Origin: Aquimarina amphilecti
GTDB taxonomy: Bacteria; Bacteroidota; Bacteroidia; Flavobacteriales; Flavobacteriaceae
DNA: 64,000 bases
Direction: 5' to 3'
Assembly: GCF_900109375.1 (NCBI RefSeq)
Contig: NZ_FOAB01000004.1
Span: forward strand, 582,565 to 646,564
Position numbers and translations under genes: made by a program. Shown piece after piece: positions 18,374 through 28,109 of the stretch. How positions within the stretch are numbered: the stretch's first letter is position 1; each line of letters starts with the position of its first letter. The notes beneath the pieces are model-generated. The model searched no databases, had not been told where the DNA came from, and saw nothing but the letters and a program-made list of their open reading frames with translations.

Positions 18374-19621
18374 TTACTTTCCTGTTTTTTCGCTATAGAG
18401 CTCTATTTCATATTTAATTAAGGACTTCCAAATTGATTGAATTTCTGGCCAGTAGTTCTCATCAAAATCGGAATCAGTATTGGTTAGTAATATTTTTCCG
18501 GTTTCAGTTTTTGGGTTAAAATACATGGCGGTAGTTACTCCAGGATCAGAACCATTATGGCCAATTAAACTCCCTTTAACTTTAGCAAATTCATTACTAA
18601 ATTCTATAAAAACCCCAAATTCTATATCCTCTTTTATATTAAGAAATTTATGAGGTTCAAATAATTTTTTATAGCCATCTTTACTTAAAAGTGTACCAGT
18701 TCCTTTATAGCCTTTAATTAGTTCAGTTAAGAACAACCCTAAATCATTATTAGAAGTGATAAAACCACCATCTGCATAAGTGATTAGAGAATACTCTGCT
18801 ATCATCATTTTTTCATTTGCAAATAACCTGGATCGCTTTGTGGTGTCTATATCTTTTGATGACCAACCAGATGATGACATTTTTAATGGTTTTAATATGT
18901 GATCTTTTGTAAAAGATTGATAGTCCTGTTCTGTTGCAAACTCTATTATCTGTGCACAAAGAGCCGCAGCAATATTGGAATATTCTCTTGCTTTTCCAGG
19001 TTCATTGTTTGAGAAGGTTTCTTTTTTGTACCATTTCCCATTTTCCGTCAAACTATTTTTGATAAAATCAAGTAAAGAAATTTTGGCTTCAGGCTTACTA
19101 AACCAACCATAAACACCTTCATTGTCATTATGCTTTGACTTTTTTAGAACATAAGATTTTGCATATACTTCATCTAGATCAACTATAGAAGAACTATGAT
19201 AGGCAAGGTGTTTAATTAAAATTGGTGTTTCAGGATAATTGGGATTAATAATTTTAAAAGGGAGATAGTTATTAATAGGATCATTAATATTTAATTTTCC
19301 TAGTTCTTGCGCTTTTAAAAGAGCAATACCAATTAGCGTTTTTGATATAGACGCAATGTTCTGTACTGTATTTATGGTATACTTATTTTTTTTATCTATG
19401 TCAGTATGTCCAAATCCATTTTCGTAAATCAATCCTTTATCATCAACCACAGATACAGAGAATCCAATGATAGCTTTTTTATTAAAGGCTGATTGTAAGT
19501 TTGTAGTTAGAGTATCACCTATAAAAGAATAATCTTTTTCAGGACTTTTCTCAATCATATTCTTTTGTTTACAAGAGAATATGATTGAGAAAACTATAAA
19601 TAATAAAAATACATTCTTCAT
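18374..19621 (-). CDS. Serine hydrolase, beta-lactamase/class C-like lipoprotein
   Basis: A 415-residue lipoprotein (IIFSCKQK at residue 14-21). It shows the serine-lysine catalytic motif SISK (near residue 92, in ASISKTLIGIALLK), the YSN motif (EYSNIAAALCAQII) and an HNG triad-like GHNGSDPG near 350. The family includes D-alanyl peptidases, esterases and class C beta-lactamases. The second such gene in the window is at 40797. Confidence 0.87.
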   Translation of the reverse strand: MKNVFLLFIVFSIIFSCKQKNMIEKSPEKDYSFIGDTLTTNLQSAFNKKAIIGFSVSVVDDKGLIYENGFGHTDIDKKNKYTINTVQNIASISKTLIGIALLKAQELGKLNINDPINNYLPFKIINPNYPETPILIKHLAYHSSSIVDLDEVYAKSYVLKKSKHNDNEGVYGWFSKPEAKISLLDFIKNSLTENGKWYKKETFSNNEPGKAREYSNIAAALCAQIIEFATEQDYQSFTKDHILKPLKMSSSGWSSKDIDTTKRSRLFANEKMMIAEYSLITYADGGFITSNNDLGLFLTELIKGYKGTGTLLSKDGYKKLFEPHKFLNIKEDIEFGVFIEFSNEFAKVKGSLIGHNGSDPGVTTAMYFNPKTETGKILLTNTDSDFDENYWPEIQSIWKSLIKYEIELYSEKTGK

Positions 19622-19700
19622 TTATTAGTTGCTTGTTTAATTTAGTTAATGCTGTTTTTTATTAATCTATAAAGCTTCAACTATTACTAGATAATATATT

Positions 19701-20237
19701 TTATTTATCAGCTATTTTTGAGTAGATATCTAAACTAATAAACTTGCCATTTTTCACTTCGCAATCTCTCATAGTTCCTTCTAAATTGAATTTAAGTTTT
19801 GCAAGAGCATTTTTGCAATTCATATTCTTTGTTTCTACAAAGCCTTCAATTCTATGTAATCCAAGACTATCAAAAGCATAATTAAAAATAAGCGGCATTG
19901 TTTCGGTCATAAATCCTTTTCCCCAATTTTCGGATAATAACCAAAAACCAATTTCTGCTTTTTTATTTTCTTTACTTAAGTTATTTAATCCGCCAGCTCC
20001 AAGAAAACTTCCATCATCTTTAGAACACACTGCCCACCAAATTCCATTTTGATTTTTCTCAAGATCAGAAAACCAAATCAATTGTTCTTTTGTAGCCTCT
20101 AGACTATCATAACTTACTCCATAATATTTTATAATATCGGGATGAGAAAGTCCTTTAAAAACATTTTCTAAATCTGAATTAACAAATTGTCTTAAAGTTA
20201 CTCTTTCAGACTCTAAAATTGGAAATTTCATCTTCAT
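19701..20237 (-). CDS. GNAT acetyltransferase (RimJ/RimL type)
   Basis: A 178-residue acetyltransferase with the family start ILESERVTLRQFVNSDLENVF, the acetyl-CoA loop region AEIGFWLLSENWGKGFMTET, and the C-terminal LHRIEGFVETKNMNCKNALAKLKF. Such enzymes acetylate ribosomal-protein N-termini, antibiotics or metabolites; the substrate is unknown. Confidence 0.88.
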   Translation of the reverse strand: MKMKFPILESERVTLRQFVNSDLENVFKGLSHPDIIKYYGVSYDSLEATKEQLIWFSDLEKNQNGIWWAVCSKDDGSFLGAGGLNNLSKENKKAEIGFWLLSENWGKGFMTETMPLIFNYAFDSLGLHRIEGFVETKNMNCKNALAKLKFNLEGTMRDCEVKNGKFISLDIYSKIADK

Positions 20238-20326
20238 TTTATATTCTGTTTCTAATGACTTACAATATTATAATATGCATCACAGTAGAGTGAAACACTA
20301 CGAAACCATCTATAATTTATTACTTT

Positions 20327-20620
20327 TTATTCACTTATATAGGCTTCTAATTTAGAAAAAGCTTTATCACGGTAAGGTAATAATTCTTTATATTCATCGC
20401 TATTAAATACGTCATTTAATGATTTCATATTAGGAAACTCCATTATAGAAACTAAGCTTGGGCTATAATCACCTATTAGTGGTTTTGTTATTTTGAATTT
20501 ATTAATTGGTTTTGCATCTACTTTTTTATAAAGAACCCCTACTTTTTCAAGATAGTGAGATAACTCTTCTTTACCATTTTGGTTTATTGTTGCTACGATT
20601 GTTACATTTACTTTTTCCAT
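20327..20620 (-). CDS. DUF1330-like small protein
   Basis: A 97-residue protein resembling dimeric ferredoxin-like DUF1330 proteins (start VTIVATINQNGKEELSHYLEKVG, FPNMKSLNDVFNSDEYKELLPYRDKAFSKLEAY). It follows the Nudix gene by 19 bases and is probably the last gene of the hxlR-nudC-DUF1330 transcript. Confidence 0.7.
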   Translation of the reverse strand: MEKVNVTIVATINQNGKEELSHYLEKVGVLYKKVDAKPINKFKITKPLIGDYSPSLVSIMEFPNMKSLNDVFNSDEYKELLPYRDKAFSKLEAYISE

Positions 20621-20639
20621 AATTTTTATTTAATTGTCT

Positions 20640-21545
20640 TTAACTATTTTGTTTTACCCATAACTCTATGAGGTAATTAGATATAGAATCATTTTTTGAA
20701 ACTATAAGTTTATTTTCCTGTACCATTTTATTGATTTGATTGGCAGAAAACCATTGTGCTTTTTTTATTTCTTTATTATCAACTTTAAATTTTTTGTTCT
20801 TTGTTCTAGCAGAAAAACCTAGCATCAGAGATGATGGAAATGACCAAGGTTGTGATGCGATATATTCAATATCATCTACCATTAAATCAACTTCTTCTTT
20901 CATTTCTCTTTTAACGGTGTCTTCTAGGCTTTCTCCAATTTCTGAGAATCCAGAAAAGAGAGAACACATATAACCATATTCTTTTTCCTGCATATTTAAC
21001 AAGCATAGAGGAGGGGATTTTTTTGGTTTATATTCAATTAATACAATAACTGCAGGATTGATTCTTGGAAAATGAAGTGAATTGCAAAGGTTATTTACAC
21101 ATTTTCTTCGATGTCCTTTTTCTTCTTTAATTGTTTTTGAACCGCAATTATTACAAAATTGATGTGTATTATTCCAATTTGAAATCCCTTTAGCATATGC
21201 TAGTAATGATGCTTCTTTTTCATTAATTATATGAAAACAATCTCGTACACATCTTAATTCAGAATAAGATAAAAAATCGGAGATAATTGTGAGTTCAATG
21301 TCTGATAAGTCAATACACCAAATCTCTTTTTTATTTACTACCCCGAGAAAGTATTTTTTATCTGTAAGAGCGATTAATTCTAATGGAACATGCATCAGGA
21401 TATTATCTTTTCCTACTGATGTGGTTATAAAGAAATCATTTTTAAAAATTGGGATATAGGAAATTTCGTGAGATTTTGTTTCAATTTCACGTAACTCAAC
21501 GCCTCTGTCAAAATCATAATTACTATAAGACTGCTCTCTACTCAT
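20640..21545 (-). CDS. nudC: NADH pyrophosphatase (NudC-like Nudix hydrolase)
   Basis: A 301-residue protein with the layout of NudC: an N-terminal domain, a zinc ribbon (CNNCGSKTIKEEKGHRRKC..NLC, four cysteines near 131-156) and a Nudix box GFSEIGESLEDTVKREMKEE near residue 200, plus the SQPWSFPSSLM signature of the NADH pyrophosphatase group. It hydrolyses NAD(H) and NAD-capped RNA 5' ends in characterised members. It overlaps hxlR by 8 bases. Confidence 0.9.
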   Translation of the reverse strand: MSREQSYSNYDFDRGVELREIETKSHEISYIPIFKNDFFITTSVGKDNILMHVPLELIALTDKKYFLGVVNKKEIWCIDLSDIELTIISDFLSYSELRCVRDCFHIINEKEASLLAYAKGISNWNNTHQFCNNCGSKTIKEEKGHRRKCVNNLCNSLHFPRINPAVIVLIEYKPKKSPPLCLLNMQEKEYGYMCSLFSGFSEIGESLEDTVKREMKEEVDLMVDDIEYIASQPWSFPSSLMLGFSARTKNKKFKVDNKEIKKAQWFSANQINKMVQENKLIVSKNDSISNYLIELWVKQNS

Positions 21546-21873
21546 TAGTGTCGAAGTTTTTTGCCCAATCTTTTGCCCAAGATTCTAAAGGTTTAAGTAA
21601 TAGGAAAATTTCTTTTCCTTTATTGGTTAGGGCATATCCGTCAACTGTTCTCTCAATTAAAAAAGATTGAGTTAATTCTTTTAATCTTCTATTTAGTGTT
21701 GTTGGCGAAATGGATTCACATCTTTCTTGAAGTACGCGAAATGTACAAGAGCCTTCTTGTAACCTCCAGATGATTCCCATGGACCAACTTCTTCCTAATA
21801 GATCGAACAAGGCCATTAAATGATTTCCTGATTTAGATCCTCTAACTGGTTTTCCTGGTGTTGGTAATGACAT
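21538..21873 (-). CDS. HxlR family transcriptional regulator
   Basis: A 111-residue winged-helix protein: GRSWSMGIIWRLQEGSCTFRVLQ and SPTTLNRRLKELTQSFLIERTVDG mark the HxlR family, which are small single-domain regulators. Its stop overlaps the start of nudC. Two 17-bp dyads lie directly upstream (21885-21921), which indicates that it regulates its own operon. Confidence 0.88.
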   Translation of the reverse strand: MSLPTPGKPVRGSKSGNHLMALFDLLGRSWSMGIIWRLQEGSCTFRVLQERCESISPTTLNRRLKELTQSFLIERTVDGYALTNKGKEIFLLLKPLESWAKDWAKNFDTNE

Positions 21874-21884
21874 ATTTTTTATTT

Positions 21885-21921
21885 GCTACATAATTGGTAG
21901 CAAAGCTACATAATGTGTAGC
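21885..21921. promoter_or_regulatory. Paired HxlR operators
   Basis: GCTACATAATTGGTAGC (21885-21901) and GCTACATAATGTGTAGC (21905-21921) are two near-identical 17-bp dyads repeating every 20 bp, 12 bases upstream of the hxlR start codon. The spacing of about two helical turns and the position support binding by two HxlR dimers. The function is inferred. Confidence 0.72.
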
Positions 21922-22020
21922 AAATAAAAAAACAGTATTAATTATTTTAACAGTAATGAGGGGCTAAGGGTATTTTATTTTTGATTATGAAATGTACTCA
22001 AAAACAGATTTTGTTTAAAG

Positions 22021-22075
22021 ATTAGCGCTAAGCCTGTGTACTAAAATCTGTATTAATTATAGGTGTTATTAGAGG
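22021..22075 (-). repeat. Degenerate attC remnant (family A end)
   Basis: ATCTGTATTAATTATAGGTGTTATT closely follows the gene-proximal end of family A sites (CCCGTATTAATTATAGCCATTGTTA). It is preceded by AAGCC and overlaps the stop of the next gene. The opposite half is not visible. Confidence 0.5.
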
Positions 22076-22439
22076 CAGTTTTATTCAAATTAATCATTTG
22101 ATTTATCCCCATATACAGAACTATGAGCGCTATAATTCCAATTATTAAGTTTCCTGCTTCCGTAATTTTGAAAGGATCAATTATGATAAGTATTATACTA
22201 CCTAAAACCCAAGTATAATCTTGAATAATGATCCATATAACAGCAGGTTTTCTCTGTTTTTTTATTTCATACCAGATAGTTGATCCAAAATAGATTAGTA
22301 TTAATCCAATAATCCAAAAAATGGTATTATTACTAGTTCCAAACAATTTTGCTATTTTTTGATTTAATAAGATCATAATTAAACCTGACAGACTGGAGAA
22401 TATAGCATTGATTCTTAAAGCTTCTTGTAATTTGTTCAT
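22053..22439 (-). CDS. Small four-helix membrane protein (unknown)
   Basis: A 128-residue protein with four predicted transmembrane segments and a final NNTYN tail. It resembles small unclassified membrane proteins of Bacteroidota. Its stop codon lies in a remnant of a cassette recombination site, so it may be an old cassette gene. Confidence 0.6.
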   Translation of the reverse strand: MNKLQEALRINAIFSSLSGLIMILLNQKIAKLFGTSNNTIFWIIGLILIYFGSTIWYEIKKQRKPAVIWIIIQDYTWVLGSIILIIIDPFKITEAGNLIIGIIALIVLYMGINQMINLNKTASNNTYN

Positions 22440-22504
22440 TTTATAAAAATTTTGTTTTCACAAATTTCTATAAATGGTGTCTAATCTCTCTTGACAAATG
22501 ATAG

Positions 22505-23068
22505 TTAATTCCCTTTTCTTAGCCTGCTTAAAGACTCTGGCGTAATTCCTAACATAGATGCGATATATTGTAATGGAACATTTTTAAAAAGTTCTGGTTC
22601 TTCATTAAGTAAGCTGTTAAATCTTTGCTTAGCAGTAGTATGCAATTGAGAAAACATATTTTTTTCTAATAAAGCAAAAGAATTAGCTAATAAGAGATTA
22701 TCAAACTCTAACCATTTAGGTTCTGTTTTATTCAGTTCAAAATGATTTTTTCTGTTAATCGTGTAAAGCTTACAATCAGTAATAGCTTGGATATTCCAAT
22801 TATTGTTGGTTTCAAAAATAAAACTAGAAAGAGAGGTTATGAACTTGCCTTCACTACCAATCCATAATGTGATTTCTTTTCCATCTGCGATGTCATACAT
22901 TCTCATGAAACCAGATTCGATAAATGCCATTTGTCGACAGATTTTCCCGGATTCGAGAAAAAACTCCCCCTTAGTTATTTCTAAAGGATTAAAAACTGAA
23001 AGAATATTATTCAAAGCGTTTTTATCAATAGATACTTGACTTAAAATACAGTTTTTTAATTTTTCCAT
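22505..23068 (-). CDS. Crp/Fnr family transcriptional regulator
   Basis: A 187-residue protein with the cyclic-nucleotide-binding beta-barrel (LEITKGEFFLESGKICRQMAFIESGFMRMYD) and a C-terminal HTH (LLNEEPELFKNVPLQYIASMLGITPESLSRLRK). The cNMP-contact residues are not the classical ones, so a different ligand or none is likely. Similar to another at 34754. Confidence 0.88.
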   Translation of the reverse strand: MEKLKNCILSQVSIDKNALNNILSVFNPLEITKGEFFLESGKICRQMAFIESGFMRMYDIADGKEITLWIGSEGKFITSLSSFIFETNNNWNIQAITDCKLYTINRKNHFELNKTEPKWLEFDNLLLANSFALLEKNMFSQLHTTAKQRFNSLLNEEPELFKNVPLQYIASMLGITPESLSRLRKGN

Positions 23069-23321
23069 TTAGTTTTAGTTATCGCCAATGTTTGATATAT
23101 GCTGTAGTCGAGTAATTTGTTATTTAATTCTAGGTACTCTTGTTCAGAATTTAAGTGTTTTTAATTTTTAAATTTCAATATTATCATAAATATACAAGAA
23201 CTGATTGACTATAGTCATATGCATATTGATGTTCACAATTCTTTTAAAGAATATAGTGAAAAGATATACATACTAAGAAATAGACTTCTTTAATTTCTTG
23301 AAGATTAAACAAGGTTTGTTG

Positions 23322-24710
23322 TTATTTTTTCTGCAATGCTTTTTTTAGATTTTCTTGATATACAGATAGATCAGGTGAGTTGTCTGCAGTTGCAAGTTCT
23401 ACAGCTTTTTTATAATTTTTTATCGATTTATCGTAGTTACCAAGCTCCATTAATGCTTCAGCATAACTATCAAAACCATTTGCGGATTCTGGGTGTAAAA
23501 TGGTATTTGCCTTAAATATGCACATTGCAATTTTTGACTTTTTATGTTCCATAAGATATTGATATCCTAACGCGTTGATTTCCCATTCTTCTATAATTCC
23601 TTTTTCTTTACAATCCTTTAGAGTAGTCAGAATGTTTTTTTCAGAATTTACTTCGTCATAATTCTCTAATTTTGATAGAAGATTAATAAAAGTATTGGTA
23701 TAGAATTCCTTTAACTTTTTTCTGTATTGATCAGCAGCTGTTTTTGCTAATTCGTGGGTTTTATTAAGTGATTCATCACTAGATACTTTGATTTCCGGAA
23801 CGACACCTACACCTTCCCAATTTGTTTTTGTGATGGGATTAATTGCTTTTCCGGTTGGTATGAAAACACTTAAGAATTCATTAATAGGGTTAGTGCCACC
23901 AGGATTCGCTCCTCCACCTGTGGTTTGTCCTACTAGGGTTGCACGTTTTTGTGTTTGCATATTATATGAAAATTCTTCAGCACCCGAAAATGTTCTTTTA
24001 CTAGTTATAACAAATAATGGAACATCAATCATTTTTGTACCATCCACTTTATCAAGTGTATAAAAATCAATTGTTTTATTACCTTCTCTAAAATAGAGGC
24101 TATTTAAATGAACACCTCCTTTAAAAAAATAACTACATAAATACTTTACCATATCAGGATCTCCACCACCATTTTTACTTAGGTCAATAATTACTGCATC
24201 TGTATTTGAGATAAGCTTCATGTATGCGTCTGCAATTATTTTTCCTTCTTTATAATAAGTGAACCCTCTTAAATCCAGATATCCTATATTTCCTTCCAGT
24301 ACTTTTACATTATTAAATCCAGCATTATATTCTTTTTTCCTTTTGAGGTTATAAATTTTTTCTTCAATAAGACGCTCAGGAGTCATAGAGGGTTGTTCAT
24401 ATGGAGGCTGACTCATGATTTTCATATGTTTGTCATTATTGATTGATTGTACAGATTTAGTAAGTGCTTCAGCAAAACTTTCATTTGTTACAAACTGATC
24501 AAAATGTTTTTTGTCAAATTGTTTCTTTAAATGTTCCTCAGTTTTTTTTGCAACATCAGGAAAAACATACCTGTCATTCATCAATTTAGACAAAGTACTA
24601 ATAACCTCTTTTTTATACTTTTCACTTAATTCAATATCTTGAGAATTGATAGTTGTGTGACATAGTAATAGGGTTGAAAGAAGGAAAAAATATTTACGGA
24701 TTACTATCAT
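23322..24710 (-). CDS. S41 family peptidase with C-terminal TPR-like repeats
   Basis: A 462-residue secreted protein (MIVIRKYFFLLSTLLLCHTTINSQ). A Ctp/IRBP-type S41 domain spans about 28-340: the catalytic serine lies in ITSKRTFSGAEEFSYN and the GG-rich segment QTTGGGANPGG follows. The end carries tetratricopeptide-like helices (AMCIFKANTILHPESANGFDSYAEAL). It is likely periplasmic and cleaves or binds C-termini of proteins. It stands alone. Confidence 0.85.
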   Translation of the reverse strand: MIVIRKYFFLLSTLLLCHTTINSQDIELSEKYKKEVISTLSKLMNDRYVFPDVAKKTEEHLKKQFDKKHFDQFVTNESFAEALTKSVQSINNDKHMKIMSQPPYEQPSMTPERLIEEKIYNLKRKKEYNAGFNNVKVLEGNIGYLDLRGFTYYKEGKIIADAYMKLISNTDAVIIDLSKNGGGDPDMVKYLCSYFFKGGVHLNSLYFREGNKTIDFYTLDKVDGTKMIDVPLFVITSKRTFSGAEEFSYNMQTQKRATLVGQTTGGGANPGGTNPINEFLSVFIPTGKAINPITKTNWEGVGVVPEIKVSSDESLNKTHELAKTAADQYRKKLKEFYTNTFINLLSKLENYDEVNSEKNILTTLKDCKEKGIIEEWEINALGYQYLMEHKKSKIAMCIFKANTILHPESANGFDSYAEALMELGNYDKSIKNYKKAVELATADNSPDLSVYQENLKKALQKK

Positions 24711-24797
24711 TGTTTTAAATTTTTAAACGAAATTAAAAAAAGGAACTTTTATAAAATTGTAAAAAAGTAAACCGCGAAGAAAATAATCCCAAATGTA

Positions 24798-25664
24798 TTA
24801 TGACGTGATTGGGTCGTATTGATTCGTGAATCGTTTTAAAATGTTACGATTGGCAATTTCAATCAGATTTGATTTTTGCGAAAAAAACTTAAAAGGCGTT
24901 ATTTTAAAAATAGTATTAAAGTCTTTAATAAAATGTGCTTGATCATAAAATCCAGCCTCTAAACCAATAGAGGTGAGGCTCATATCTGGAAACTCTTCTC
25001 TAAGTTGTAGGATTCTATTCATTCTCCAAATTTGTGAGACCTTTTTAGGAGAAAGTCCCACTTTATTTATAAAATGTTTGTGCAGCGTAACTTTACTTAC
25101 ATTAAATTCTTCAAATAATTCACTAACCTTAATACTTCCGTGTCTATACATAATAAAGTTTAATTGAGCTCTTAAACTTTCGTCGACGGACATAGTTTTT
25201 GACAATAAGCTATTTGTAAATTCATTAATAAGTTGTTCTTGTATAATAGCTTTACTTTTTAAAGAAATTTGTTTGATTAGTAGATGAGATGTTTTATCAA
25301 GAGGGAAAACTTTTTCTATATCAATGATACTGTCATTAAAATTTATTAATGGATTTTTGATAAGATTTGCAAATGCAAAAGGCTTGAACCTTACGCCTGT
25401 AATATTGATTGCTTTTTTAGATTTAAAACTAAGAGAAGTATTTGTTTGTCCAATAAAATAAGCTCCCGGATATAGATGTATCCATTTGGTTTGCGAATTA
25501 CTCCTTACCATACAGGGAGAATCAATAAATATAATATTAAATGTACAGGTGGGTAGAAACATTTCTAAAGGATTTTCTGTCAATTGTTCATCTGAAAAAA
25601 TATGCCAATAGCTTTCTACATGATGCGAAAATAAATGATCAGGTAGCGTTTCTTTGTACTCCAT
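24798..25664 (-). CDS. AraC family transcriptional regulator
   Basis: A 288-residue protein. The N-terminal domain (ESYWHIFSDEQL; MFLPTCTFNIIFI) is the DUF6597-type sensor found in AraC regulators with small-molecule responses; the C-terminal AraC HTH reads LTSIGLEAGFYDQAHFIKDFN. Targets are unknown. It is flanked by 87 bases below and 512 bases above. Confidence 0.88.
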   Translation of the reverse strand: MEYKETLPDHLFSHHVESYWHIFSDEQLTENPLEMFLPTCTFNIIFIDSPCMVRSNSQTKWIHLYPGAYFIGQTNTSLSFKSKKAINITGVRFKPFAFANLIKNPLINFNDSIIDIEKVFPLDKTSHLLIKQISLKSKAIIQEQLINEFTNSLLSKTMSVDESLRAQLNFIMYRHGSIKVSELFEEFNVSKVTLHKHFINKVGLSPKKVSQIWRMNRILQLREEFPDMSLTSIGLEAGFYDQAHFIKDFNTIFKITPFKFFSQKSNLIEIANRNILKRFTNQYDPITS

Positions 25665-26176
25665 CTTAATGTATACTAGTTATGTTATTTTTAATATAAA
25701 CCTTAAACCAAAACCTAATTAATTATTGTATAATAATAATCATTCTTATAAACTTAAATTTACGTCTTTATTATTTTAAAATTCTTAATATCATCTGAAT
25801 TTACATAGTAAAGGAATAATAAAATCAGTTAATTAGTTTGTTCAAATATCATCAAAAATGAAGCCAGTTTATATAAAATTTACTTTTGGCTAAGTATCTA
25901 AATAGTAATTTTGAAAATATCTTATTTACTACTTTATTATTTCTTTTATTTTTTCAATTATATCCTCTAAATTAAAAGTAGGGAGTGGTAATTTATGCTC
26001 CATAATATTATTTGAAATTCCATAGGATGTTTAATATATCTAATGTAGCTGTGAAAAAAACATCTAATTTTGAGTGTTTTTTTATATTATATTCGGTTTA
26101 AAATCAACAGACTCATATGAGTTTATAGGAAAATTTCTAGAACCATTTGGATATTTAATACACTAACATAAAACAT
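25665..26176. other. 512-base gene-free stretch with a possible ORF remnant
   Basis: This AT-rich stretch has no convincing gene. On the minus strand a short frame from 26003 to 25929 encodes MEHKLPLPTFNLEDIIEKIK and four more residues before a stop, with coding-like composition that continues upstream for about nine residues. It could be the tail of a decayed gene. No repeat or hairpin of note was seen. Confidence 0.3.
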
Positions 26177-27223
26177 CTAGTTTTTCACATAAGTACTAAT
26201 ACACATGACTGTATCATCAATATTTATCGGTGGTGTAGCAAGCATATACAAAACAATACCATCATTGGTTGCTTTATACTCTTCTAAGAGAACACCAAAC
26301 TCATCGGTAGTATAACCAATAATATCATTTTTACTTACTTTATCTCCAGCTTTATAATTACTATAAAAAATACCTTTTACATTGGCATTTATATAAGTTT
26401 GATTATTACAATGAATAATGTTTTTATGAGCTCCCGTTCCATTGAAGTACATATCCATAGTCTGAAGCATATTGTAGATACCTTTTTTAATCAGGTCGAC
26501 GTTCTCATGTTGTACATTTCCTAATTTACCACATTCAATACTTAATGCTGTTTTTCCATCTTGAACTGCTTGTTTAAATGTATATTTTGCAGGTTCCTCG
26601 TCCGAAATAGTATATGGGTAGGAGACAACATATTCAAATCCACTATTTTCAGATAACTTCTTCGCTAAAGCAGTCTGATTTGGTTTTTTGGTATTATTAT
26701 AATAGCATACGAAAGGGATCAAATCTTCGCAAGCATCTCCACCATGTACATCTAAAAAAACATCGCTTTCGGGAATAATATTTGTAGTGATAAAATATGC
26801 TATCTGTTCGGTGATGGTACCATCTTTTTTTCCAGGGAAGGCATTGTTTAAATTTTTCTGATCCTGTGGATTAATAAATGGAGTTCGTGTTAAAAAAGAG
26901 GCGATATTAGCAATAGGGATGATAATAAGTGTTCCTTTAAGATTTTCCGCTTTTATTTCTTTTAATAATTTTTGCGTAGCAACAATTGGTGGATATTCAT
27001 AACCGTGAACACCTGCTACTATAGTGAAAACTGGTCCATCAATTTCACCTTTTATTATTGATATTGGTAAGTGACCAGAATTTCCTTTAGCATCAGAAAA
27101 TTCGACACGAATATTTTCTTTAGTAGATCTTACTTCTGAATTGAAAGCTTTTTGAAAGGCATTCTGTCCAAGTGCAACTTGAGTAGCAGAAAATATCATA
27201 AGATATAAAAGTATTCTTTTCAT
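26177..27223 (-). CDS. Succinylglutamate desuccinylase/aspartoacylase family, secreted
   Basis: A 348-residue protein with a signal peptide (MKRILLYLMIFSATQVALGQ). Zinc-site motifs of the M14-like AstE/AspA group are visible: GVHGYEYPP (H and E, near residue 73), DVHGGDACEDL near 157, and a C-terminal ECGK. The C-terminal part (GDKVSKNDIIGYTTDEFG) is the small beta-barrel of this family. It is likely a periplasmic amidohydrolase of unknown substrate. Confidence 0.85.
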   Translation of the reverse strand: MKRILLYLMIFSATQVALGQNAFQKAFNSEVRSTKENIRVEFSDAKGNSGHLPISIIKGEIDGPVFTIVAGVHGYEYPPIVATQKLLKEIKAENLKGTLIIIPIANIASFLTRTPFINPQDQKNLNNAFPGKKDGTITEQIAYFITTNIIPESDVFLDVHGGDACEDLIPFVCYYNNTKKPNQTALAKKLSENSGFEYVVSYPYTISDEEPAKYTFKQAVQDGKTALSIECGKLGNVQHENVDLIKKGIYNMLQTMDMYFNGTGAHKNIIHCNNQTYINANVKGIFYSNYKAGDKVSKNDIIGYTTDEFGVLLEEYKATNDGIVLYMLATPPINIDDTVMCISTYVKN

Positions 27224-27311
27224 TAGATTTTAAATTTTGTTCAATCTTTTTACTAAAGATCTAGTTTATGTTGTACAACATAGTCTCTTATTAAGAGATA
27301 TAACTGCTCTT

Positions 27312-27899
27312 TTAATTACCAAAATAGTGAGGTAGCAATTTTTTAATTCTTTCTATTTCTACATCTGAAAATTTAGCGTGAGAAAAATAAAGAGTTTCTA
27401 GTTTTGTCAAATTTTTTATTGACTCTGGAAGTGTTATTAGTGGATTAAAATCTAAATCAAGTTTTTTTAGATTGGTTAAATTACCTATTGATTCTGGAAG
27501 ATTAGTTAATCCATTAGCTTTTAATCCTAAAAATTCGAGCTGTGTCATTTCGCCAATTTCTTTAGGAATTACTCCTAATCTATTCCCTCCAATTTCTAAA
27601 ACTCTAATTTTCTTCATTTTAAAGATAAAATCAGGGATTTCTTCGAATTTATTATGATGTAGTCTTAAGTATTCAAGGTTAACTAATTTTGCAATATCCT
27701 TTGGGATCTTTTCAAGACCTTCATCTCTTATTTGTAGACCTCTAACTTTTTTTGGATCCTTTAGAGCTTCTTCTAGCGAATAATATATTAGTACTGAACC
27801 TATTTCTGTATGTTCCCATAGTTCTTTAGTCTTTTTTTGAGAATATGTATTTATAATAAAGCCTAGAGAGCATATGATTAGTAAAGTTATTTTTTTCAT
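27312..27899 (-). CDS. Secreted leucine-rich repeat protein
   Basis: A 195-residue protein with signal peptide MKKITLLIICSLGFIINTYS and about five 23-residue LRRs (NLEYLRLHHNKFEEIPDFIF; QLEFLGLKANGLTNLPESIG; NLKKLDLDFNPLITLPESI). It is an extracellular or periplasmic binding protein of unknown partner. It lacks any sorting domain. Confidence 0.88.
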   Translation of the reverse strand: MKKITLLIICSLGFIINTYSQKKTKELWEHTEIGSVLIYYSLEEALKDPKKVRGLQIRDEGLEKIPKDIAKLVNLEYLRLHHNKFEEIPDFIFKMKKIRVLEIGGNRLGVIPKEIGEMTQLEFLGLKANGLTNLPESIGNLTNLKKLDLDFNPLITLPESIKNLTKLETLYFSHAKFSDVEIERIKKLLPHYFGN

Positions 27900-28109
27900 T
27901 TCCTTGTCTTAATTAACTACAGTGATAAATATATGTCAATTAGGGTAGAAAACAAGCGATTATTTTAGGTTTAGCCACAAGCTAAATCTGTTACATTTTG
28001 TTTGTCTTTTAATTCGGAGGTTTAAAAAATCAATCGTCTTTGTAAATAAATATGAGCTTTTAGATTTAGCATTTATCAGCAATGATTAACGTACAGTTAT
28101 CCATTACTG

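Noticed and set aside
18374..19621. True beta-lactamase resistance gene
   Set aside because: The SxxK and YxN motifs are shared by a broad serine hydrolase family; nothing specific to beta-lactam hydrolysis is visible.
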